The notes under the pieces are model-generated. The model did no database searches and was not told the DNA's origin. It worked only from the letters and a program-made list of their open reading frames with translations. The translations under genes and the position numbers were made by a program. From contig JBAZND010000002.1 in NCBI GenBank assembly GCA_041649415.1, positions 62,001 through 126,000 on the forward strand: a stretch of 64,000 nt of DNA, in the 5' to 3' direction. Shown here in pieces: positions 1-6,690 of the stretch; the stretch's first letter is position 1, and each line of letters starts with the position of its first letter. The stretch comes from JALOAR01 sp041649415 (GTDB lineage Bacteria > Patescibacteriota > Minisyncoccia > UBA6257 > Colwellbacteraceae).

Positions 1-510
1 CATCGCGTTTGAGACGGCGTTGTAACCGTTCGTGATTTCTCTCTCAAGGGTATCTTCCGCTTTAAAGACCGCATTTTCGGCCTGCACCAGATCAAGAGCG
101 TCGGCAGGCTTTGTCGCTTTCTCATAGCTTAATTTTGCGTTTTCAAGACTAAGTTCTGCGTCTCGAACAGCTTTCGCCGCATTTTCATCGTCTATTTGGG
201 CAATAAGTTGACCCCTTTTTACTTTGTCGCCGACTTTCACGCCCACATAAACCACATCGCCCGAGACTTTGGGCTTGATGTCCACCTGGCTTTCGGCGGT
301 AACCGTTCCGCTACCGGAGACGCTTACGGAAATGGAATCTTTTAAAGCGGCGGCTAGAACGTATTTGGTTTCATCTCTTCCTCTGGAGATGAATTTGACC
401 GAAACTATAACGGCAACGACGGCCGCGAAGACAATAGCGGCGGAAAAAACTTTGTGAATCTTCATAAACTTGTGGGCAGCTTTTATAACGAGTTTTATTT
501 TTTCTTTCAT
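1..510 (-). CDS. HlyD/AcrA-type membrane fusion protein, N-terminal part (cut by window edge)
   Basis: The ATG lies at 510 and the frame is still open at base 1, giving 170 codons. Residues about 19-41 form a membrane anchor. Residues about 65-110 read like the biotinyl-lipoyl half-motif of periplasmic adaptor proteins (GDKVKRGQLIAQID), followed by the alanine/glutamate-rich start of a coiled coil. The family links an inner-membrane ABC or RND pump to the rest of the envelope. It lies 4 nt behind the preceding membrane-protein gene in a run headed by a sigma-factor pair, so an exporter is the likely output of that operon. The substrate cannot be told, and the pump itself must lie outside the window. 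Confidence 0.8.
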   Translation of the reverse strand, partial: MKEKIKLVIKAAHKFMKIHKVFSAAIVFAAVVAVIVSVKFISRGRDETKYVLAAALKDSISVSVSGSGTVTAESQVDIKPKVSGDVVYVGVKVGDKVKRGQLIAQIDDENAAKAVRDAELSLENAKLSYEKATKPADALDLVQAENAVFKAEDTLEREITNGYNAVSNAM

Positions 511-514
511 ATTT

Positions 515-988
515 TTATTTTATTTTCGGTTCTTGTTCAAAGGGGAGATAGCGGATGAGCCGCGCTTCTATTTCTCCCGGACTGTTGGGTGAACCTATAA
601 CGACAATTTTATCTTCCATCCGTAGCTCTTCCGGCTTTATGGAATCCCTTAATTTTTTAATCTCGGTCTTGTCTGTTATGAGGACCGAGCGTTCGACATT
701 TTCCGGCGTTTCAATGGCGATGCGCGGAAGGTTGATGCCAATTATCGTGCCGGTTGCTCCGTGGGCGGAAAAAAACGAGTCGGGAGCCGGAGGCGCCATA
801 AATGCTCGGCCCGACATTTGTCCGCCGAAAATCATACGAAAGTTGTCTCCAGCGCGATAAGATGTGGATGCTTTGCGGTAGCCAATTCTAATTCCAAGCT
901 GGAGCACTATCAAAATTCCGATAAATATGCCTACGCCAATCATTATTTTTTTAAAAGTCTTAGACTCGAAAAATTCTTTTATGTTCAT
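515..988 (-). CDS. Single-pass membrane protein with small extracytoplasmic domain
   Basis: This 157-residue protein has one membrane segment (about residues 14-33) and a soluble C-terminal part. Residues about 78-155 look like a small beta-rich domain of the DUF5666/OB-like kind (GTIIGINLPRIAIET, then VLITDKTEIKKL and DKIVVIG), but the family call is only an impression. It sits 4 nt before the HlyD-type gene and 6 nt after another membrane protein, in the operon that starts with the sigma factor. A role in sensing or exporting at the envelope fits the context; the sequence does not prove it. Confidence 0.6.
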   Translation of the reverse strand: MNIKEFFESKTFKKIMIGVGIFIGILIVLQLGIRIGYRKASTSYRAGDNFRMIFGGQMSGRAFMAPPAPDSFFSAHGATGTIIGINLPRIAIETPENVERSVLITDKTEIKKLRDSIKPEELRMEDKIVVIGSPNSPGEIEARLIRYLPFEQEPKIK

Positions 989-994
989 TGTTTT

Positions 995-1393
995 TTATTT
1001 TCTTATGACTATTGCCGGTCTGATGAGATAAATGTTTTTAGCGACCATTGAAACTGACCATAGGGAGGCAAGCGTCAAAACGAGAGTAACGATGAGCTCG
1101 GTTATTGGAACAGTTTCCAAGAGGGCGGCAAAGAATTCAGACCAAGCGGATAAAATAATCCGACTATCTGAAAAAATAAGGGAGAAATATGAACCGAGGC
1201 CGCTTTGGCGAACGGTATTTACCATCCAAATGAAAGCCGACACGGACGATGCGGTAAAGACCAAGCTAAAAATACCGAAAGCAACGGTTTTGAAGACAGC
1301 CGCCCCTTTTTCCTTCTTGGCTATCTCTTTTAATATTTTTTCTCTTAACCCGGAAGGAAGTTTAACCGGAGGTAAAAGAGCAAGATGCTCCAC
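995..1393 (-). CDS. Two-pass membrane protein, possible anti-sigma-like partner
   Basis: This 132-residue protein starts with GTG at 1393. Two hydrophobic segments (about residues 38-58 and 90-115) follow a short N-terminal part that starts with a proline-rich stretch and LREKILKEIAKKEK, a helix reminiscent of the cytoplasmic end of membrane anti-sigma factors. No zinc-binding HxxxCxxC motif is present. The gene follows the sigma factor by 24 nt, the usual place of an anti-sigma gene. Position and topology suggest that role; there is no diagnostic motif. Confidence 0.5.
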   Translation of the reverse strand: MEHLALLPPVKLPSGLREKILKEIAKKEKGAAVFKTVAFGIFSLVFTASSVSAFIWMVNTVRQSGLGSYFSLIFSDSRIILSAWSEFFAALLETVPITELIVTLVLTLASLWSVSMVAKNIYLIRPAIVIRK

Positions 1394-1417
1394 GATAATC
1401 TATACGATTGAGCCCAT

Positions 1418-1975
1418 CTATTTCGGTGCAAGGGCAGGTTTAAGGGCTAAAATGGCCCTTCTATGACGACTTCTCACAGTATTGGGTGAAATACCCAAAA
1501 TGCCGGCAATCTCCTCAAAACTCAAGTCTTCGTCGTATCTTAAGGTTAGTATTTCTCGGTAAATGGGGGATAGAGCGGATACGGCTTTTAGAAGGGGTTC
1601 CGCTTCGTATTTTTGGATGAGAGACTCTTCCGGGGTGGGGCCGTTTCCAATAAGGATATTTTCTATCAACTCCTCGTTTTCGTTTACTATGTCGGAGAAG
1701 GGAACGGTTTTATTTTTCCTCGCTAAATCTACCGCGCAGTTTTTGGCAATCGTGAACAACCACGCTTTGACGTTTCGTTCAGAATTTATTTCTTTCGCGT
1801 TCTTCCAAGCCTTTAGGAAGGTGTCTTGAGCGATATCGGCGGCGTCTTCTTTACTGCCGGTAAGGCGGTAGGCGAAATTATAAACCGGCCTTAGATAGTT
1901 ATTGACAAGGTCAGTAAAGGCCTCACTGGTTTTGGTCACAGGTAATATAAAAGCCTTATAAGAGGAAAAAATCAA
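1418..1975 (-). CDS. RNA polymerase sigma factor, sigma-70 family (ECF type)
   Basis: Region 2 is recognisable at about residues 28-72 (YNFAYRLTGSKEDAADIAQD, then WLFTIAKN), which binds core polymerase and melts the -10 element. Region 4, with a helix-turn-helix that reads the -35 element, lies at about residues 130-178 (ALSPIYREILTLRYDEDLS, then GILGISPNTVRSR). Regions 1 and 3 are missing, as in ECF factors. The start used is TTG at 1975, preceded at 5 nt by AAGAGG; an internal GTG (at VTKTSEAF) would also give a complete protein. The gene follows a three-pass membrane protein by 1 nt and precedes membrane genes and an exporter adaptor, so an envelope signal is a reasonable guess. Confidence 0.9.
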   Translation of the reverse strand: MIFSSYKAFILPVTKTSEAFTDLVNNYLRPVYNFAYRLTGSKEDAADIAQDTFLKAWKNAKEINSERNVKAWLFTIAKNCAVDLARKNKTVPFSDIVNENEELIENILIGNGPTPEESLIQKYEAEPLLKAVSALSPIYREILTLRYDEDLSFEEIAGILGISPNTVRSRHRRAILALKPALAPK

Positions 1976-1976
1976 T

Positions 1977-2303
1977 CTAGCCTCTTAATTGCACGATAAA
2001 CAGGGCGATAAACGTGAGCGCAATAACAGCCAAGAAAATCCCAAGAGTATAAGCGAGTAAAGAAAAAGCTTCTTTCTTCCGGCCGTCTAAGTACCAAATT
2101 ATCGGCTGACCGAATATAAGCGTTCCCGTTACTGCGGCCGAAAAGACCAATAGACAAAGCATAATTATGGGGAGGACCACTGTGTCATTGGCGATTGACC
2201 CGAAAAAATTTGGCCCATAGAAAAGAAGAGAAGATATCAGGACGATGTATAGAATAGTTGCTAAGGCGTTTAGCAGGGCCTTCTTGAGAATCGGTTTTTT
2301 CAT
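1977..2303 (-). CDS. Three-pass membrane protein at the head of the sigma-factor operon
   Basis: This 108-residue protein is almost entirely hydrophobic, with segments at about residues 12-30, 43-68 and 84-106 and a short DGRKKE loop. No family is recognised. Its stop codon lies 1 nt before the TTG start of the sigma factor, so the two are probably translationally coupled. A TATAAT box at 2310-2315 ends 6 nt before the ATG, which would give a leaderless mRNA. It could be the membrane sensor of the sigma system, an inference from position only. Confidence 0.6.
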   Translation of the reverse strand: MKKPILKKALLNALATILYIVLISSLLFYGPNFFGSIANDTVVLPIIMLCLLVFSAAVTGTLIFGQPIIWYLDGRKKEAFSLLAYTLGIFLAVIALTFIALFIVQLRG

Positions 2304-2309
2304 GAGGTA

Positions 2310-2315
2310 ATTATA
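2310..2315 (-). promoter_or_regulatory. -10 box (TATAAT) of the sigma-factor operon
   Basis: The minus strand reads TATAAT then TACCTC and the ATG at 2303. With transcription starting about 7 nt after the box, the message would begin at or next to the start codon. No convincing -35 hexamer is seen. Confidence 0.5.
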
Positions 2316-2375
2316 GATTAATTTTTGGAATATTATCCACTGTTTCGGATGAATTAATTGTAAAAAGCAAGTTAG

Positions 2376-2404
2376 TTGACAAAAATGTATTATGGGTATA
2401 TATT
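2376..2404 (+). promoter_or_regulatory. Sigma-70 type promoter of the DUF5320 gene
   Basis: A perfect TTGACA (2376-2381) is followed after 17 nt by TATATT (2399-2404). The ATG of the DUF5320 gene comes about 45 nt after the expected start of transcription. This is one of the best-formed promoters in the window. Confidence 0.7.
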
Positions 2405-2455
2405 CATAACAAATGAGAAGAATAAAGGTCGGATATACAAAAATAATTAAATATT

Positions 2456-2686
2456 ATGCCGGGATTTGATGGAACTGGTCCTGTGGGACAAGGTCCTATG
2501 ACTGGAAGAGGAATGGGACCTTGTGATCGCAGTTTGAGGCAAGGCCGAAGATGTTGGGGGTATGGATTCAGGAGATTCTTTTCTCCGAAAAATAACCTAT
2601 CGACTCTGGAAGCAGAAGAAAAGGCTCTTGAAGAAGAGCTCAAAATTGTCAGAGAAGAAAAGGCCGCCCTAGAGGACCAGAATTAA
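2456..2686 (+). CDS. DUF5320 domain protein
   Basis: The 76-residue product opens with the glycine-rich signature of DUF5320 proteins (MPGFDGTGPVGQGPMTGRG), followed by a Cys at residue 23, a short basic and aromatic stretch, and a charged coiled-coil tail (about residues 48-76). The function of the family is unknown; its members often sit beside DUF134 and iron-molybdenum-cofactor-like genes, and a DUF134 gene indeed follows 100 nt downstream. A strong promoter precedes it and a two-tier terminator follows, so it is a single-gene unit. Confidence 0.8.
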   Translation: MPGFDGTGPVGQGPMTGRGMGPCDRSLRQGRRCWGYGFRRFFSPKNNLSTLEAEEKALEEELKIVREEKAALEDQN

Positions 2687-2690
2687 AAAG

Positions 2691-2751
2691 GGAAGGCGAT
2701 AGGGCCAGCCTCTTTTTATTAAAGATAAAGAGGCTGGTTGAGCCTTCCTTT
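2691..2751 (+). terminator. Two-tier hairpin terminator after the DUF5320 gene
   Basis: An outer stem GGAAGGC (2691-2697) / GCCTTCC (2742-2748) encloses an inner stem CCAGCCTCTTT / AAAGAGGCTGG. A short T run follows. It separates the DUF5320 gene from the promoter of the DUF134 gene. Confidence 0.7.
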
Positions 2752-2776
2752 ACAAGGGGGTATGGAATATCATTTG

Positions 2777-2782
2777 TATAAT
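2777..2782 (+). promoter_or_regulatory. -10 box (TATAAT) of the DUF134 gene
   Basis: TATAAT ends 6 nt before the ATG at 2789, so the transcript is probably leaderless. The -35 region is not conserved and no Shine-Dalgarno sequence fits between box and start. Confidence 0.55.
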
Positions 2783-2788
2783 TAACGT

Positions 2789-3067
2789 ATGCCAAGACCA
2801 AGACTTTGCAGAAAAGTGGAATTTAATCCGAACGTAACCTATTTTAAACCTCAAGGGATACCCATGAGGGAGCTTGAGATTATCGAGCTTACCGCCGAAG
2901 AAATGGAGGCATACAGGCTTCGCCATATAAATAATTTGGAACAAAAAAAAGCAGCCAAAAAAATGTGTACCTCGCAGAGCACTTACCAGCGCATTCTTTA
3001 TTCCGCGTATGAAAAAATTGCCGACGCATTAATAAACGGAAAAGCGATTAAAATACTGAAAGGGTAA
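2789..3067 (+). CDS. DUF134 (UPF0251) family DNA-binding protein
   Basis: The 92-residue protein starts with the family signature MPRPRLCRKV and contains the conserved segment LTAEEMEAYRLRH, then a helix-turn-helix of sigma-region-4 type (about residues 52-82, AKKMCTSQSTYQRILYSAYE). The family is thought to bind DNA and is often found near DUF5320 genes. A truncated second copy, sharing most of the C-terminal half, lies at 42365-42586. Expression appears to come from its own leaderless promoter. Confidence 0.85.
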   Translation: MPRPRLCRKVEFNPNVTYFKPQGIPMRELEIIELTAEEMEAYRLRHINNLEQKKAAKKMCTSQSTYQRILYSAYEKIADALINGKAIKILKG

Positions 3068-3079
3068 AAATTTTAAAAA

Positions 3080-3424
3080 CTAAGATTCTTTTCGTTTCCG
3101 TTTTTGTAACCAGCTCAAAAGAAAAAGAAAACTGATAATAGCGGCGGGAAGTGAAATTCCCAAATACCAGCTTAAGGGACGGTCAAGGCCGGCTACGAAA
3201 ATATAAAATGCGGCAAATCCCATAAAGGCTATAGCGCCGACTAAATCGTATTTCCAGGAGATAAGAGCAACCGCCAGTACGATAAACGAGGGAATAAGAT
3301 GTATTAACAGGGGTAAGACAACGTTCCACCCGCTGTATTCGGAAAAAACGTCAAACGAAAACAGGGATAGAAAAATAACAAACCCTATACTTAGAATTTT
3401 TGGTAACCAATAGATGATTTTCAT
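3080..3424 (-). CDS. Four-pass membrane protein
   Basis: From the ATG at 3424 the product has 115 residues and about four membrane segments, ending in a basic QKRKRKES tail. An upstream start at 3487 would overlap the preceding gene by 29 nt and add a charged, poorly structured leader, so the later start is preferred. No family is recognised with certainty. It follows the Cys-rich membrane-anchored protein gene and is probably cotranscribed with it. Confidence 0.55.
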   Translation of the reverse strand: MKIIYWLPKILSIGFVIFLSLFSFDVFSEYSGWNVVLPLLIHLIPSFIVLAVALISWKYDLVGAIAFMGFAAFYIFVAGLDRPLSWYLGISLPAAIISFLFLLSWLQKRKRKES

Positions 3425-3458
3425 GTATTTTTGTTTCACTTTTTTCAGGTTTTTGTTA

Positions 3459-4553
3459 TTAGTCAATTTGCGTAAAATTACGTCCATCCGGAGTTTGGCA
3501 TTGAGGCGGGTTTGATTTCATTATGGGAAACCCAGCCATGACGCAGGAGTTGAAATCCGTTATTTGACTTATTAATTCGTCGCACTCTTCTTTGCTCGCC
3601 GTGTCGCTCATTACCATACATCTTGCGATCTGGCCCGCAAGACTATCGTATTTGGACCAGTCCCATTTAATAGTCTGCACGATGCGGTCAACGGTCGCAT
3701 CAAGGTCAAAAGCTTCGCGCTCGCTCGTGCAGGCCTGATTTTGTTCTTTATCGTAGTTGCCGCAGCCAATGTAGCGAAGAACGAAACTTACTTTAACAAT
3801 TTTACCATTTTTGGGAGTGGTATAAACGTATGACGAATAAACGCTGCCCGCAGCTCCTTCATTTTTGACGTTGAGACAATAGATTCTATTATCAACCAAT
3901 CTCTGGGTAGTTATGTCAGATAAGCTGCTTATCTCTTGAGGAGTTTCTATACAAGAAAAGTTACCCGATTCAACTTTAACGGTCGGCGGCCACTCTTGAG
4001 CGGAAATATATTGAGTGGTTAACTTTTCCGGATACTTAAACGAAACGCCTTCACCGCTATATTCTTTCCAGAGCTCATTTTCTTCCGAAGGGATTACCGA
4101 AATTCCGGTTATGAGCCAGCGGCTGCCGAATTTAACAACTCCGATCTGAACCGCCCGCGATCCCGACATACCCGAACTTGTCATATCAATGATTTTCCCG
4201 CTTACGTCATAAGCTCCAGAGCCAAACCTGCTGATACTTCCTATTTCAATGCTTTCTGGCCAAGGGCTGGAAGTTAACCTGCCTATCGCTTTTGACGGAT
4301 CGGTCTTCCATTGGGCGATCAATTTCGGGTCAAGGTAATCCTTATAATTAGTTTCAATGTCCTGCGGCGCCGTCGGTGAAAGCAGAGACACGTTTTTTAA
4401 TGCCTGGCCGAAATTCGTAACAACGGACTTTACGGCCGTTTCGTCAGCTTGCTGATTTACTCTGTCGCTTGATTGATACCAAAAATAAACACCAATTCCA
4501 AACGTAATGATCAAAAAGACAATCAGCGGTATTAATATAATTTTCTTATTCAT
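3459..4553 (-). CDS. Membrane-anchored extracytoplasmic protein with C-terminal Cys motif
   Basis: This 364-residue protein has one N-terminal membrane anchor (about residues 5-25) and a large outer part with Cys residues at its C-terminal half. Residues about 45-155 resemble an NTF2-like fold (a helix followed by ending strands VVKFGSRWLITGISVIP). The last 30 residues carry the pattern FNSCVMAGFPIMKSNPPQC followed by TPDGRNF, a tail frequent in CPR secreted proteins. The Cys pairs suggest disulfides outside the cytoplasm. Function unknown. Confidence 0.6.
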   Translation of the reverse strand: MNKKIILIPLIVFLIITFGIGVYFWYQSSDRVNQQADETAVKSVVTNFGQALKNVSLLSPTAPQDIETNYKDYLDPKLIAQWKTDPSKAIGRLTSSPWPESIEIGSISRFGSGAYDVSGKIIDMTSSGMSGSRAVQIGVVKFGSRWLITGISVIPSEENELWKEYSGEGVSFKYPEKLTTQYISAQEWPPTVKVESGNFSCIETPQEISSLSDITTQRLVDNRIYCLNVKNEGAAGSVYSSYVYTTPKNGKIVKVSFVLRYIGCGNYDKEQNQACTSEREAFDLDATVDRIVQTIKWDWSKYDSLAGQIARCMVMSDTASKEECDELISQITDFNSCVMAGFPIMKSNPPQCQTPDGRNFTQID

Positions 4554-4728
4554 ATGTATGAGATAGTTTGTTCCATGTTCGTTTTAAACGCAACACATTG
4601 CGTTAACGGTTTCTTTTTCCGGCGATTACCGATATTTCTACGATGAGGCCGATAATTGCGGGAATAATTCCGTAAGGACAAATTCGGTCTGTCTTGGATA
4701 AGTTTTGCTTATATGAACATAGGGTTTA

Positions 4729-4760
4729 GGATTCGAACCGATTATGAGCACCATGGATGC
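4729..4760 (-). other. tRNA-like remnant (T-arm core and a CTCATAA loop)
   Basis: The minus strand contains GGTTCGAATCC, the T-arm core of tRNAs, and just before it CTCATAA, the usual anticodon loop of a tRNA-Met. Neither the acceptor stem nor a D arm can be formed, so this is at most a decayed fragment. It lies in the 232-nt gap between the Cys-motif protein gene and the hydrolase gene; apart from a short membrane-like reading frame without a start codon (about 4620-4700, minus), nothing else is seen in the gap. Confidence 0.3.
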
Positions 4761-4785
4761 TTAAATGGTATCATTAACATAAATA

Positions 4786-5892
4786 ATGGGTAAGGTAATT
4801 CTATATAATATCATCGGAATAGTGGCAGTTTTGGCCATAATTTTCTTTAAAATACCGGCCATCTGGATTATTGGCGGCATGTTAACGCTTCTGATTTTCG
4901 TGATATTTAACCCGTTTATCCCGCGAGTTGAGAGTATCCCTAAGGGATTTATTGAAAAGAAATTCAACACAGGCAAGATTACCTTGAATTATGTTGAAGG
5001 GCCAGATAACGGCCCTCCTCTGCTATTTATTCCTGGTCAGATGGAGTTCTGGCAGGGATACAAACTGGTAATGCCTCATTTTGCGAAAAAATATCATGTA
5101 TTTGTCATTGATATTCGGGGACATGGGAAATCAACCAAAACTCCTGGTGAATATTCCTATAACATAATCGGTGAAGATCTTAAATCATTTTTGCAGAACA
5201 TCGTTGAAAAGCCGGCAATTGTGTCGGGACTTTCTTCCGGCGCGGTTCTTTCGCTTTGGTTGGCGGCTAATGCTTCGGAATGTGTATCCGTAGCTATATC
5301 TGAAGACCCGCCATTATTTTCTTCAATGTGGCCAAGGATAATAGAGGAGAAATATATGTATCGTCTTTTTGAGATTGCGGTGAAGTATCTCGGAAAATCA
5401 GAAAGAGATATTCTCGGCTATTTTATGAGTCAAGGTATTCCAAAAGAAGGTTATGAAAATTTATTCCTTATTCCCAAATGGATAGCTAAGTTTATTGTTG
5501 GGCTCTATGAGCTTAATAAAAAAATCAGGCCTGCCAGGCAATATGATATTCCATTGGCGCCGTTTAGCGGGCGAGTCGGTTTTAAATTTTTAAATGAATA
5601 TGATGTTGATTTTTCTAAGGCAACAATTGATGGCAGGCTGACCGATGGATTTAGCCCAGAAGAAACTTTAGAAAAAATTAAACGTCCGGTCTTATTGATT
5701 CAGGCGCGTTGGTCAAGACATAGAACTTGGGGATTGCTTGGTGCGCTAGATGATAACGATGCCGAAAAAATCAGTTCGGCTGTTAAAAATATAAAAGTGG
5801 TTAAGGTTGATGCTATCCATGACGTTCATTTAGCTAAACCGAAATTGTTTGTTAATACAGTCGATGAATATCTATCATCAACAAAATTTTAA
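4786..5892 (+). CDS. Alpha/beta hydrolase with N-terminal membrane hairpin
   Basis: The 368-residue protein starts with two hydrophobic segments (about residues 5-22 and 25-43). The hydrolase domain follows: an oxyanion-region strand (PPLLFIPGQ), DIRGHGKS at 109-116, the nucleophile elbow G-L-S-S-G with Ser150, and a catalytic His at 345 or 348 (DAIHDVHL). Esterase, lipase or haloalkane-type activity is possible; the substrate is not identifiable. The gene is AT-rich, stands alone on the plus strand, and is closed by a strong terminator. Confidence 0.8.
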   Translation: MGKVILYNIIGIVAVLAIIFFKIPAIWIIGGMLTLLIFVIFNPFIPRVESIPKGFIEKKFNTGKITLNYVEGPDNGPPLLFIPGQMEFWQGYKLVMPHFAKKYHVFVIDIRGHGKSTKTPGEYSYNIIGEDLKSFLQNIVEKPAIVSGLSSGAVLSLWLAANASECVSVAISEDPPLFSSMWPRIIEEKYMYRLFEIAVKYLGKSERDILGYFMSQGIPKEGYENLFLIPKWIAKFIVGLYELNKKIRPARQYDIPLAPFSGRVGFKFLNEYDVDFSKATIDGRLTDGFSPEETLEKIKRPVLLIQARWSRHRTWGLLGALDDNDAEKISSAVKNIKVVKVDAIHDVHLAKPKLFVNTVDEYLSSTKF

Positions 5893-5914
5893 TATAAAAG
5901 TGTCTGCATATTAC

Positions 5915-5940
5915 AAGCCGCTGCGTTGCAGCGGCTTTCT
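5915..5940 (+). terminator. Rho-independent terminator after the hydrolase gene
   Basis: Perfect 10-bp stem AAGCCGCTGC / GCAGCGGCTT around a GTT loop, followed by TCT. It sits 23 nt after the hydrolase stop codon. Confidence 0.75.
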
Positions 5941-5975
5941 GAATTATTCGCCCGTGCCTTCTTTTGAATATTTTT

Positions 5976-5984
5976 TGTTATAAT
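5976..5984 (+). promoter_or_regulatory. Extended -10 promoter of the small basic protein gene
   Basis: TGTTATAAT is an extended -10 element (TG, one base, TATAAT). The ATG at 5994 is 10 nt after the box, so the leader is at most a few bases. Confidence 0.6.
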
Positions 5985-5993
5985 TAGAAAACA

Positions 5994-6113
5994 ATGGCAA
6001 AAAGAAGAACCGGATTGGGAAAACCGAGAAAAACTCATTCCCATAAAACTAAAAAAAGGCTGGCGATAAAGCGAGCAATGCTTGCGGCAAAAAAAGCTAG
6101 GAAGACTAGATAG
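5994..6113 (+). CDS. Small basic protein, 39 residues
   Basis: An open frame of 39 codons from ATG 5994 to TAG 6111-6113 encodes a highly basic protein (starting MAKRRTGLGKPRKTHSHKTK) with about half Lys or Arg and no acidic residue. This composition is typical of nucleic-acid- or ribosome-associated peptides, but it does not match bL34, bL36 or bTHX by eye. The extended -10 box directly in front and the terminator of the previous gene make it a separate transcription unit, which supports it being a real gene. Confidence 0.6.
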   Translation: MAKRRTGLGKPRKTHSHKTKKRLAIKRAMLAAKKARKTR

Positions 6114-6149
6114 CTTAAAACTAAAAAAGACGCTTTCACCGATTTAAGT

Positions 6150-6158
6150 TGATATAAT
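6150..6158 (+). promoter_or_regulatory. Extended -10 promoter of the DUF378 gene
   Basis: TGATATAAT fits an extended -10 element. The ATG at 6197 lies about 38 nt downstream, leaving a short leader. Confidence 0.55.
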
Positions 6159-6196
6159 TATTCATTAAAGGTCGAGGTATATAAATATATACAAAA

Positions 6197-6394
6197 ATGA
6201 AAATATTAAAGAAGGTAGCATTAGCTTTACTTGTCGTAGGCGGGCTTAATTGGGGATTAGTCGGTTTGTTTAAATTTGATCTTGTTGCAACCATATTCGG
6301 TGATATGTCTTTGTTGTCTAGGGTAGTTTATGTTGTTGTCGGAATATGCGCTGTTTACTTAACGGCCACTCTCTTCTCTAAGTCAGAGAAGTAG
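6197..6394 (+). CDS. DUF378 family membrane protein
   Basis: The 65-residue protein has two membrane segments and the family pattern GGLNWGLVGLFKFDLVATIFG followed by LSRVVYVVVGICAVY. DUF378 proteins are small inner-membrane proteins of unknown function found widely in bacteria. It has its own extended -10 promoter and ends 16 nt before a strong two-way terminator. Confidence 0.85.
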   Translation: MKILKKVALALLVVGGLNWGLVGLFKFDLVATIFGDMSLLSRVVYVVVGICAVYLTATLFSKSEK

Positions 6395-6409
6395 AGATCC
6401 AATCAAATT

Positions 6410-6446
6410 TTGAAAACGGCCCCCTTACTTAGGGGGCCGTTTTCAA
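6410..6446. terminator. Two-way terminator between DUF378 and the guaA operon
   Basis: Perfect 15-bp stem TTGAAAACGGCCCCC / GGGGGCCGTTTTCAA with a 7-nt loop. It serves the plus-strand DUF378 gene and, on the minus strand, overlaps the last codons of the gene that ends at 6429. Confidence 0.8.
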
Positions 6447-6689
6447 TGCTCGCCTATAGAAATAATTAATTTCTACCCAAGCTCCTGACGATCTTAAAAT
6501 GATAAACTTCCCAATTCTAAATTCGGACAAGGTCTTGCTATATACTGATCTATCCGGTATGAGACTATAAAAACGAGACTGCTTGAAGAGTTTTAATAAA
6601 TCTGTATGCTGGACGACAGAAATGTCCTGGTCGTACCGGGCCTTATGGAGTTGCTGGAATTCTGTTACCGCTTCTTCGGGTAGTTGCAT
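6429..6689 (-). CDS. Short hypothetical protein coupled to guaA
   Basis: From the ATG at 6689 the product has 86 residues (MQLPEEAVTEFQQLHKARY at its start); an in-frame TTG at 6704 would overlap the guaA stop. The start EFQQLHKARYDQDIS resembles short CPR proteins with an EFQxLYKxxxG helix, but the rest (RIGKFIILRSSGAWVEINYF) is not familiar. It begins 1 nt after the guaA stop codon and its last codons form one arm of the shared terminator. Low complexity of context makes the product uncertain. Confidence 0.45.
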   Translation of the reverse strand: MQLPEEAVTEFQQLHKARYDQDISVVQHTDLLKLFKQSRFYSLIPDRSVYSKTLSEFRIGKFIILRSSGAWVEINYFYRRALKTAP

Positions 6690-6690
6690 T

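Noticed and set aside
4600..4710. Minus-strand frame with ICPYGIIPAIIGLIVEI
   Set aside because: It looks like part of a membrane protein but has no start codon or ribosome-binding site; at best a gene remnant in the 4554-4785 gap.
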